Assembly (NCBI GenBank): GCA_030037405.1
Contig: JASHRK010000003.1
Span: forward strand, 1 to 7,305
Source: Acidimicrobiales bacterium
Lineage (GTDB): Bacteria > Actinomycetota > Acidimicrobiia > Acidimicrobiales > Bog-793
Direction: 5' to 3'
DNA length: 7,305 nucleotides
The translations under genes were made by a program, and so were the position numbers. Shown here in pieces: positions 1-6,077 of the stretch; position 1 is the first letter of the stretch, and every line of letters begins with the position of its first letter. A model generated the notes under the pieces. It saw nothing but the letters and a program-made list of their open reading frames with translations, searched no databases and had not been told where the DNA came from.

Positions 1-419
1 ATCACCGTCCCCACCGCCCCGAGCAGCCGGGAGGCTTCCGCCACGCCCTCCGCGAAGCTCCCCGTCGTAGCCGCGAGCGCCGCGATCAAGAGGTTCCCGA
101 AGGCATGGCCGTCGAGGTCGCCCGCCTCGAAGCGGTGCTCGAGCGCCCGGGCAAGCGGCGAGTCCTCCGGGAGGAGCGCTCCGATGCAGCGGCGCAGGTC
201 CCCGGGGGCAGGGATGCCGAGATGCTCGCGGAGCCGCCCGCTCGAGCCACCGTCGTCGGCGACAGAGACGACGGCGGTGATCTCGCCCGCGTACCGCCTT
301 ACGGCGCGAAGCGTCTGGGCGGCGCCATGACCTCCCCCGAGCGCGACGACTCGCGGGGCACCGGCTGCCCCCGCCGTCCCGGCTGAGCCGCCCTCCCCTG
401 TCCCGCCCCGTTTCCTCAT
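1..419 (-). CDS. yvcK: YvcK/CofD-family gluconeogenesis factor (partial, 5' part)
   Basis: This is the N-terminal 139 residues of a YvcK-type protein; the 3' part lies beyond the left edge. Visible motifs are the glycine-rich nucleotide loop ALGGGHGAA (about residues 26-34), VADDGGSSGRLR (53-64), the PGDLRRC segment (72-78) and GNLL (108-111), all conserved in the YvcK branch of the CofD-like fold. Family knowledge: YvcK binds UDP-sugars and is needed in Bacillus and mycobacteria for growth on gluconeogenic carbon and for normal peptidoglycan synthesis, and it is cytoplasmic. The first 20 or so residues are a Gly/Ala/Ser-rich tail, so a later start is conceivable. I chose the ATG at 419 because it overlaps the rapZ stop as ATGA, the usual sign of translational coupling. 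I see no Shine-Dalgarno sequence. The rapZ–yvcK adjacency supports the name; whiA would be expected next, outside the window. Confidence 0.93.
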   Translation of the reverse strand, partial: MRKRGGTGEGGSAGTAGAAGAPRVVALGGGHGAAQTLRAVRRYAGEITAVVSVADDGGSSGRLREHLGIPAPGDLRRCIGALLPEDSPLARALEHRFEAGDLDGHAFGNLLIAALAATTGSFAEGVAEASRLLGAVGTV

Positions 420-1273
420 CGGGTGATGTCCCGGTGGTACACCGAGGGCTTGAAGCCGCGAAGGCGGATGAGATCGGCAAGGGCGTCGGCAAGGACGACC
501 GAGCGATGGCGGCCACCGGTGCAGCCGATGGCTATGGACAGGTAGGACTTGCCCTCCCTGGCATAGGCGGGCAGCAGGAGGTCGAAGAGGGAGTCGAGTC
601 GGGAGAGGAGCTCGGTCGTCTCAGGGGCCGACATGACGTACTCCCGCACCTTGTCGTCGAGCCCGGTGAGCGGCCGCAGCTCGGGTATCCAGTGAGGGTT
701 CGGCAAGAAACGGCAGTCGAACACCAAGTCCACGTCGATCGGTATCCCGAACTTGAACCCGAACGAGACGACGGCGGTGTCCATGGCGTCGCCCGTAGCG
801 TGGTGCTCGACCAGGGCGACGAGCCGTTCCCGCAGCTCGTGGATGTTGAGCTCGCTCGTGTCGATGACGATGTCGGCGCCGCCTCGCAGCTCCTCGAGCA
901 GCTCCCGCTCCTGCTGCACGGCGTCGAGGACTCGCCCCGCCGACTCGAGAGGGTGGCGCCTTCGCGTCCCTTCGTAGCGGCGGACGAGGACCTCGTCGGC
1001 GGCGTCGAGGTGGACCACCCTGACACGCGCCCCCGATGATCGGAGGGAGACGATGGCGGCGGGAAGCTCGGCGATCCCCTCGTAGCCGCCTCGCCCGGCT
1101 ACGAGGCAGACCCGCTCGTACTCCGAGCCGGGCTGGTTGGCAAGCTCGGCAACCTTTCCGAGCAACGCCGGGGGGAGGTTGTCGATGACGAACCAGCCCC
1201 TGTCCTCGAGGATGGCGGCTGCCGTCGACCGCCCCGCTCCGGACATCCCGATAAGGACGAGGTACTCAGCCAT
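416..1273 (-). CDS. rapZ: RapZ/YvcJ nucleotide-binding protein (RNase adapter family)
   Basis: This is a complete 285-residue protein, the usual length for the family. It has a P-loop GMSGAGRST (residues 9-17), the family motif DNLPP (31-35), SFGFKFG (170-176), DCRFLPNPHW (186-195) and the C-terminal signature GCTGGRHRSV (250-259), ending in HRDITR. The N-terminal half is a kinase-like P-loop domain. The C-terminal half is the domain that in E. coli RapZ binds GlmZ/GlmY small RNAs and glucosamine-6-phosphate. Family knowledge: E. coli RapZ directs RNase E to GlmZ and so controls GlmS, while Bacillus YvcJ binds and hydrolyses nucleotides. GlmZ-type RNAs are not known in actinobacteria, so the RNase-adapter role should not be assumed here. 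The ATG is preceded by GGAGG at a 9-base spacing. It starts one base after the methyltransferase stop, and its own stop overlaps the yvcK start. Confidence 0.97.
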   Translation of the reverse strand: MAEYLVLIGMSGAGRSTAAAILEDRGWFVIDNLPPALLGKVAELANQPGSEYERVCLVAGRGGYEGIAELPAAIVSLRSSGARVRVVHLDAADEVLVRRYEGTRRRHPLESAGRVLDAVQQERELLEELRGGADIVIDTSELNIHELRERLVALVEHHATGDAMDTAVVSFGFKFGIPIDVDLVFDCRFLPNPHWIPELRPLTGLDDKVREYVMSAPETTELLSRLDSLFDLLLPAYAREGKSYLSIAIGCTGGRHRSVVLADALADLIRLRGFKPSVYHRDITR

Positions 1274-1274
1274 C

Positions 1275-2117
1275 TCAAGCTCCCTCCGGGTCGCCGAGCG
1301 GATCGAGGCGCTCCCGCGGACGCTCGAAGCGCATGGCGCAGAGGCGGGGCATCGAGCGCTCGAGCTCGAGGTCGAGCGAGTCGGTGAGGAACTCGAAGGG
1401 GGGCGTAGGCTCCTCGAGCCGGGTGAGGACGAGCCCCGCGCTACATAGGGGGTTGACGTAACCCGAGAGCGGGCGGTGCGAGAAACGCACCGGGATCCCG
1501 GGGTCGATCTCCTCGAGACCCACCGTCTCCGTCAGGTAGGGCCCGATCCTCCAGTACATCTCGTCCAGTATCCGGTCGTCGACGAACCCGCTGCCGGGCC
1601 CCTGCACCACCGGGTGGTTGACGACGAGGACGAGGCGGCCGCCTGGGGCGACGACGCGGGCCATCTCGGCGAGCATCCTCTCGGGCTCGTCGGCGTGCTC
1701 GATCACGAGGCAACAGACGACTCCGTCGCAGGCGCCGTCACGCAGCGGGAGACGCTCTCCTCTCGACTGCACGTAGACGGGACCGCCCCCCTGCCGCACG
1801 GCGTTCGCCAGCTGGCGGGCGAAGGGGTCCACCCCAACGACGAGCGCCGGCGCCGGCAGGGCCGTAGCAAGCCTGCGGGAGACCTGCCCCTCCCCCGCCC
1901 CTACGTCGAGAATGGTCCGGCAGCCGGTGAGATGCTCGGCCACGAGGGGCAGGATCTGCAGCTCGTACTCGGCGTCGGCACCGTTCGAGAAGGTGGTGAG
2001 CCACCATTCCGCCAGGCTGTCCCAGTCGGTCGCAGGCGGCTTGACGGACGCCGCCTCGTCCTCGGGAGGGCTCGTGTCACCTCGTGTGCTCGGCTCGCTC
2101 ACCATGACGCACATCAT
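1275..2117 (-). CDS. class I SAM-dependent methyltransferase
   Basis: This is a Rossmann-fold methyltransferase of the Methyltransf_11 type, about 280 residues. Counting from the ATG at 2105, motif I is ILDVGAGEGQ (65-74), the acidic end of strand 2 is VVGVDPFA (89-96), motif IV/post-II is DGVVCCLVIEHADEP (127-141), and VVAPGGRLVLVVNHP (151-165) is the usual post-motif strand-turn-strand. The C-terminal third (DEMYWRIGPY, then a substrate-facing region) resembles small-molecule methyltransferases; the substrate cannot be read from sequence. The frame stays open to an ATG at 2240, but that extension is Pro/Ser/Arg-rich and lies wholly inside uvrC. The likely starts are the clustered ATGs at 2117, 2114 and 2105. 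Either way the gene overlaps the uvrC 3' end out of frame by roughly 29-41 bases. The stop falls one base before rapZ, so it belongs to the same operon. This gene is not a standard member of the uvrC–rapZ–yvcK cluster. Confidence 0.88.
   Translation of the reverse strand: MMCVMVSEPSTRGDTSPPEDEAASVKPPATDWDSLAEWWLTTFSNGADAEYELQILPLVAEHLTGCRTILDVGAGEGQVSRRLATALPAPALVVGVDPFARQLANAVRQGGGPVYVQSRGERLPLRDGACDGVVCCLVIEHADEPERMLAEMARVVAPGGRLVLVVNHPVVQGPGSGFVDDRILDEMYWRIGPYLTETVGLEEIDPGIPVRFSHRPLSGYVNPLCSAGLVLTRLEEPTPPFEFLTDSLDLELERSMPRLCAMRFERPRERLDPLGDPEGA
1283..1287 (-). promoter_or_regulatory. Shine-Dalgarno sequence of rapZ
   Basis: GGAGG on the minus strand lies 9 bases before the rapZ ATG, inside the last codons of the upstream methyltransferase gene. 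It is the clearest ribosome binding site in the leftward operon and fixes the rapZ start at 1273. Confidence 0.7.
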
Positions 2118-4107
2118 GTCGCGTTCTACCAGCAGGTTTGTGCACGTGGTCGTAGACGGCGCCGGCGACTTGGTCCGGTAGCCAGGCGAGCGCGGAGAGC
2201 TCCTCGAGGGAGGCGGCCTGCACGCCCCGCACCCCGCCAAGCTCCTTCACGAGGCGCTTGCGCCGCTTCGGCCCGAGACCGGGGACGCCGTCGAGGACCG
2301 TACGCGTCATCCGCTTGCCCCTGAGCTCTCTGTGGAAGGTGATGGCGAAGCGGTGCGCCTCGTCACGGGCCTGCTGCAGGAGGTATATACCCTCGGAGCT
2401 CCGCGGGATGACGACCGGATCGCTCTTGCCCGGGACGTAGACCTCCTCGAGGCGCTTCGCGAGCGAGGCGACCGCGATCCGCTCCGAGAGACCGAGCTCC
2501 TCGAGGACGTTCACCGCCACGTTGAGCTGCCCCTTGCCGCCGTCGACGAGGAGGAGCTGGGGCGGGTAGGCGAAACGGGAGGCCCGCCGCCGGCGCCTTC
2601 CTATCTGGTCTATATCGGGCAGCGCCTCGCCATCGGGCAGCGCCTCGCCGGGATCTCTCACTGCCGGGGTCGACCCGCCCTCACCGGCGCGGATCGCCCC
2701 CTCCCCCGGCGCCACCTCTGGGACCTCCCCGTCGCCGTCGAGGACATGGGCCAGCCTCCGGCTGAGCACCTCGTACATGGCGCCGTAGTCGTCGTTCCCC
2801 TGGACGGCGGAGACCTTGAAGCGGCGGTAGTCGGAGCGCTTGGGGAGCCCGTCCTCGAAGACCACCATGGAGCCGACGTAGTCCGTCCCCTGCAGGTGGC
2901 TCATGTCGTAGCACTCGATCCGTAGGGGCGCCTCGGCGAGACCGAGGGCGTCCTGCAGCTCCTCGAGGGCGACGGCGCGGCTCGTCAGGTCCGACGAGCG
3001 CCGGAGGCGGTGCCGGTTGAGCTGCTCGGCGGCGTTTCTTCGGGACGTCTCGAGGAGATCGCGCTTGCGCCCGCGTGAGGGCACCCTGAGCTCGACGCGG
3101 CCCTCCCGCAGGCCCGAGAGCCACGCGTTGTAGGTCGCCTCGTCGTCCGGTAGCTCGGGGAGGAGTACCTGGCGGGGGACACCGAGAGGGGTCTCGGAAT
3201 AGTGCTGCTCGAGGACGCGGCCGATCAGCTGGGCCGAGGTCAGGTCCTCGACCTTCTCGAGGACGAAGCCGTGCCTTCCCACCACCCTTCCCCGGCGCAC
3301 GTGAAGCACCTGCACCGAGGCGACGAGGTCATCCTCGGCGACACCGACGACGTCGAGGTTCTCGGGGGTGTCGGTGACCATCTGCTGGCGCTCGATCGCG
3401 AGCCGGACCGAGCTCAGCCGGTCCCTCAGCCGGGCGGCGTGCTCGAACTCGAGAGCGTCGGAGGCCTCTTTCATCTCGGTCTCGAGCCGTCGCACGACCG
3501 GCTTGGTGTCGCCTTCGAGAAACGCCATCAGCTCGCCCACTAGCTCCCTGTACTCCTCATCGCCCACCGCGCCGACGCAGGGGGCCGAGCAGCGCTCGAT
3601 GTGGTACAGCAGACACGGCCTTCGCAGGAGCTCGTGGCGGTGCATCTTGGCGTTCGTGCAGGTGCGGATAGGGAACGACCGCAGCAGGAGGTCGAGCGTC
3701 TCGCGGATGGCATAGGCGTGCGCATAGGGGCCGAAGTACCGGGTGTCCTTGCGCTTCGCCCCTCTCATGACCGTCGCCCGCGGCCAGGCCTCCCCGACGG
3801 TCACGGCGAGGTAGGGATAGCTCTTGTCGTCGACGAGGCGCACGTTGAACCTGGGACGATGTGTCTTGATGAGGCTGAACTCGAGCATGAGCGCCTCGAC
3901 GTCGTTCTGTACGACGATCCACTCGACCGAGGCGGCCCGCTCCATCATCTGGGCGGTGCGGGGGTGGAGCGAGCGGGGGTCGGCGAAGTAGTTCGAGAGC
4001 CGGGCGCGGAGCGAGCGCGCCTTTCCGACGTATATCACCCTCCCATCGGCATCCTTGAACTGGTACGAGCCGGGAGCGTCCGGTATCGCATCTGGCCGCT
4101 TCAGCAC
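2077..4107 (-). CDS. uvrC: excinuclease ABC subunit C (UvrC)
   Basis: UvrC makes both the 3' and 5' incisions in nucleotide excision repair after UvrB loads at a lesion. The protein has 676 residues. In order it has: a GIY-YIG nuclease domain (about 10-90, with Y15, the IYVGKA strand at 25-30, R36 and catalytic E76); a cysteine cluster C150, C165, C173, C177 matching the family's proposed Fe-S site; a UVR motif that contacts UvrB (about 207-240); an RNase H-like endonuclease domain with likely catalytic D401 (ECYDMSH), D522 (LLVDGGKGQ) and H585 (DEAHRFA); and a C-terminal helix-hairpin-helix DNA-binding region (about 603-657). The segment between D401 and D522 is long and holds a charged low-complexity linker with a duplicated GEALPD. 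The start codon is GTG with an in-frame TAG immediately before it, so no longer form is possible. No Shine-Dalgarno sequence is visible. It is the first gene of the leftward operon, and its 3' end overlaps the methyltransferase start. Confidence 0.98.
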   Translation of the reverse strand: MLKRPDAIPDAPGSYQFKDADGRVIYVGKARSLRARLSNYFADPRSLHPRTAQMMERAASVEWIVVQNDVEALMLEFSLIKTHRPRFNVRLVDDKSYPYLAVTVGEAWPRATVMRGAKRKDTRYFGPYAHAYAIRETLDLLLRSFPIRTCTNAKMHRHELLRRPCLLYHIERCSAPCVGAVGDEEYRELVGELMAFLEGDTKPVVRRLETEMKEASDALEFEHAARLRDRLSSVRLAIERQQMVTDTPENLDVVGVAEDDLVASVQVLHVRRGRVVGRHGFVLEKVEDLTSAQLIGRVLEQHYSETPLGVPRQVLLPELPDDEATYNAWLSGLREGRVELRVPSRGRKRDLLETSRRNAAEQLNRHRLRRSSDLTSRAVALEELQDALGLAEAPLRIECYDMSHLQGTDYVGSMVVFEDGLPKRSDYRRFKVSAVQGNDDYGAMYEVLSRRLAHVLDGDGEVPEVAPGEGAIRAGEGGSTPAVRDPGEALPDGEALPDIDQIGRRRRRASRFAYPPQLLLVDGGKGQLNVAVNVLEELGLSERIAVASLAKRLEEVYVPGKSDPVVIPRSSEGIYLLQQARDEAHRFAITFHRELRGKRMTRTVLDGVPGLGPKRRKRLVKELGGVRGVQAASLEELSALAWLPDQVAGAVYDHVHKPAGRTRHDVRHGERAEHTR
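2614..2649. repeat. perfect 18-bp tandem duplication within uvrC
   Basis: The unit ATCGGGCAGCGCCTCGCC occurs twice without a mismatch at 2614-2631 and 2632-2649. It is in frame with uvrC and encodes GEALPD twice (residues 487-498) in the flexible linker between two catalytic aspartates of the nuclease domain. Perfect identity suggests a recent slippage duplication. Confidence 0.95.
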
Positions 4108-4230
4108 TACAATGGAGGCTACGCCGGCCTGGTTCCCCGGCGGACATCTCGCCTTGTGGCCGACACACCCGCGGATGGGCGACCAGGCTGTCCCCGCCGG
4201 CCGTCGTCGAGGCGCATATCAGGGGGTCCC
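4108..4230. promoter_or_regulatory. divergent intergenic region between uvrC and nadA
   Basis: These 123 bp separate the two start codons and must carry the promoters of both operons unless transcription enters from elsewhere. On the minus strand a TANNNT-type hexamer, TAGCCT (4121-4116), ends 8 bases before the uvrC GTG, which would fit a leaderless transcript; I see no convincing -35. On the plus strand no clear -10/-35 pair stands out before nadA. A 7-bp inverted repeat, GCCTGGT at 4127-4133 and ACCAGGC at 4182-4188, and a 6-bp hairpin CGCCGG/CCGGCG (4122-4127 and 4137-4142) are present, but both are short enough to arise by chance in such GC-rich DNA. I found no actinobacterial LexA-type palindrome. 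Confidence 0.5.
4221..4226 (+). promoter_or_regulatory. probable Shine-Dalgarno sequence of nadA
   Basis: AGGGGG lies 4 bases before the ATG at 4231. The spacing is a little short, but it is the only purine-rich site nearby. It supports this ATG over upstream positions in the same open frame. Confidence 0.5.
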
Positions 4231-5355
4231 ATGATCCGCCTCCAGACACGGTTACCCGACGACTACACGCGTGCAGAGCCGGACGATCTCGCGGCGCGTG
4301 TCGCCGAGGCGAAGAGGCGCCTCGGCGAGCGCCTCGTCATCCTCGGGCATCACTACCAGCGCGACGACGTCATCACCTTCGCGGATGCCCGCGGCGACTC
4401 CTTCGGGCTCTCCCGCTACGCGGCGACGAGGCAGGACGCCGAGTTCGTCGTCTTCTGCGGCGTCCACTTCATGGCCGAGTCGGCCGACATCCTCACCGCC
4501 TCCCACCAGCAGGTCCTCCTCCCCGACCTGAACGCCGGGTGCTCGATGGCAGACATGGCCGACGAGGAGGAGGTCGAGCAGCTCTGGGACGAGCTCGAGG
4601 GCGTCATCGACCTCGAGCGGGTGGTCCCTGTGACCTACATGAACTCCGCCGCCTCCCTGAAGGCCTTCGTCGGCCGCCACGGCGGCGCCGTCTGCACCTC
4701 CTCCAACGCCCGGGCGATACTGCGCTGGGCGCTCGGGCTCGAGGGGGCGGCCCCCGTCGCGGGCGGCCGGGGCGACAAGGTGCTCTTCTTCCCCGACCAG
4801 CATCTCGGCCGCAACACAGGCTTCCAGCTCGGCTTCTCCGGGGGTGACATGCGCGTCGTCAACCCGCGTCTTAGCTTGGGCGGCCTGGAGGAGCGTGACG
4901 CGAAGGAGGCGACGTTTCTTTTGTGGAAGGGCCACTGCTCGGTGCATCAGCGCTTCTCCGCTGATCAGGTGAGTGCCTTCCGGGCCTCCCAGCCCGGCGG
5001 GATCGTGATCGTCCATCCCGAGTGCGCCCATGAGGTCGTCGAGCTCGCCGACCAGGTGGGCTCGACCGACTACATCATCCGCGCCGTCGACGCCGCCCCC
5101 GCCGGGTCGGTCATCGCCGTCGGCACCGAGATCCACCTCGTCGACCGCCTCGCCAAAGAGCATCCGGACCGGAAGGTCGTATCACTCGACCCCCTCGTCT
5201 GCCCCTGCTCGACCATGTCGCGCATCGATCTCCCCCACCTCGCCTGGGTCCTCGACGGTCTCCTGGATGGAGTCGTCCGCAATCGCATCACCGTCCACGA
5301 GACGGTCGCCGCGAGCGCTCGGGTGGCGCTCGAGCGCATGCTCGCCATCGCGTGA
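4231..5355 (+). CDS. nadA: quinolinate synthase NadA
   Basis: NadA condenses iminoaspartate with dihydroxyacetone phosphate to quinolinate, the first pyridine intermediate of de novo NAD synthesis, in the cytoplasm. The protein has 374 residues and resembles the roughly 370-residue Bacillus-type form more than the shorter mycobacterial one. Its three [4Fe-4S] cluster cysteines are recognisable: C104 in NAGCSMAD, C236 in KGHCSVH, and the CPC motif at 324-326. Other conserved segments are GHHYQRDDV (39-47), FCGVHFMAE (75-83), TYMNSAA (135-141), TSSNA (156-160), DQHLGRNT (189-196), VHPECAHEVV (261-270) and GTEIHLV (298-304). The ATG at 4231 begins the family-like N-terminus and has a purine-rich site before it. 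The frame is open further upstream, but that stretch is antisense to uvrC and unlike the family. Neither nadB nor nadC is beside it. The stop overlaps the next start (GTGA), so it heads a three-gene operon. Confidence 0.97.
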   Translation: MIRLQTRLPDDYTRAEPDDLAARVAEAKRRLGERLVILGHHYQRDDVITFADARGDSFGLSRYAATRQDAEFVVFCGVHFMAESADILTASHQQVLLPDLNAGCSMADMADEEEVEQLWDELEGVIDLERVVPVTYMNSAASLKAFVGRHGGAVCTSSNARAILRWALGLEGAAPVAGGRGDKVLFFPDQHLGRNTGFQLGFSGGDMRVVNPRLSLGGLEERDAKEATFLLWKGHCSVHQRFSADQVSAFRASQPGGIVIVHPECAHEVVELADQVGSTDYIIRAVDAAPAGSVIAVGTEIHLVDRLAKEHPDRKVVSLDPLVCPCSTMSRIDLPHLAWVLDGLLDGVVRNRITVHETVAASARVALERMLAIA

Positions 5356-6077
5356 CCCACCCACAACCGCGCGCCAAGGCCAGGAGCGCCGAGGACCGCA
5401 AGCGCTCCTCGGCGAGAGTTCACCGCCCGAGGGTGCGACTCGCCCGCTTCCTCCTCCTTGTCGCCGTCGTGCTCGCCGCCATCTTCGTGCCCCGCCTCTT
5501 CCAGCGGCACGCCCCGCCGATGACCCCGCTCCAGGCCCGCATAGTCAGCTATGCCAAGAGCCAGCTCGGCTACCGCACGGACCCGCCCAACTCCTACTGC
5601 AACAAGTTCAGCTACTTCTGGGGCTCGGGCTCGGCCGACTGTCCGGCTGGCGAGCTCGACGAGGAGTGGTGCGCCGACTTCGCCGCCTGGGCATGGCACA
5701 AGGCCGGCGTGGTCTTCACCTACGGCTACCGGCCGGGAGACATAAACGGCGCGGCGGTGAGTTTCTACGAGTGGGCGTTGGCCCACGACGCCTGGCATCC
5801 CGCCCACGGTTACGCTGCGGCCCCCGGGGACGTCGCCGTCTACGGTCTCGTCCTCGGCCCGGATCCCTCTGCGGCCCATGTCGCCGTCGTCACGGACGAC
5901 CCGCCGGGCCAGGAAGGACCGGACGTCGTGAACGGGGACGGCGACCGCACGGGCTTCTCCGTCGTCGAGACGGGCGAGGATCAGGTGCGCGCCGCCGCCG
6001 GTGGGGTCCGCTCGCCGCTCTCCGGCTACGTGAGCCCGCCATCGCCTCCCCCGCGTGCGCGACACTCAGGGACATGA
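5352..6077 (+). CDS. membrane-anchored CHAP-domain protein (probable peptidoglycan amidase/endopeptidase)
   Basis: This 241-residue protein has an Arg/Lys-rich N-terminus (1-30), one hydrophobic segment (about 30-50, FLLLVAVVLAAIFV), and then an extracytoplasmic CHAP domain. Charge placement predicts N-inside, C-outside. The CHAP catalytic residues are likely C107 in EEWCADFAAW and H176 in AAHVAVV, preceded by the typical APGDVAVYG strand; N194 in VVNGDGD is a candidate third residue. C83 and C97 could form a disulfide outside the cell. Family knowledge: CHAP enzymes are NlpC/P60-like cysteine peptidases or amidases that cut peptidoglycan peptides or related substrates. No LysM, SH3 or other wall-binding domain is visible. 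The GTG start overlaps the nadA stop by 4 bases with no obvious Shine-Dalgarno sequence, so it is probably translated by coupling. Its stop overlaps the next gene as ATGA. The actual substrate is unknown. Confidence 0.85.
   Translation: MTHPQPRAKARSAEDRKRSSARVHRPRVRLARFLLLVAVVLAAIFVPRLFQRHAPPMTPLQARIVSYAKSQLGYRTDPPNSYCNKFSYFWGSGSADCPAGELDEEWCADFAAWAWHKAGVVFTYGYRPGDINGAAVSFYEWALAHDAWHPAHGYAAAPGDVAVYGLVLGPDPSAAHVAVVTDDPPGQEGPDVVNGDGDRTGFSVVETGEDQVRAAAGGVRSPLSGYVSPPSPPPRARHSGT

Noticed and set aside
2118..2240. N-terminal extension of the methyltransferase to the ATG at 2240
   Set aside because: The extra 41 residues lie entirely inside uvrC in another frame, are Ser/Pro/Arg-rich, and precede the ATG cluster at 2117-2103 that better fits the family.
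1476..2324. 282-codon plus-strand open frame opposite the methyltransferase and uvrC
   Set aside because: Antisense to two genes with clear family motifs, and its C-terminal half is a run of Arg and Pro; not a credible protein.
1283..4000. Many CTCGAG/CCTCGAGG-like words across uvrC and its neighbours
   Set aside because: They vary in frame and spacing and are explained by frequent Leu-Glu codons (CTC GAG) in high-GC genes, not by a repeat family.
3601..4230. Upstream extension of the nadA reading frame by about 210 codons
   Set aside because: This part is antisense to the uvrC GIY-YIG region and unlike any NadA N-terminus. Long open antisense frames are expected in such GC-rich DNA. NadA homology begins a few residues after the ATG at 4231.
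4108..4230. LexA/SOS box upstream of uvrC
   Set aside because: I looked for a GAAC-N4-GTTC-type palindrome on both strands and found only isolated half-site-like GGAACC/GGTTCC, not a palindrome of the right spacing.
4252..5163. 303-codon open frame antisense to nadA
   Set aside because: Low-complexity Gly/Val/Asp/Glu-rich composition without motifs; it is a mirror of the nadA codons in high-GC DNA.
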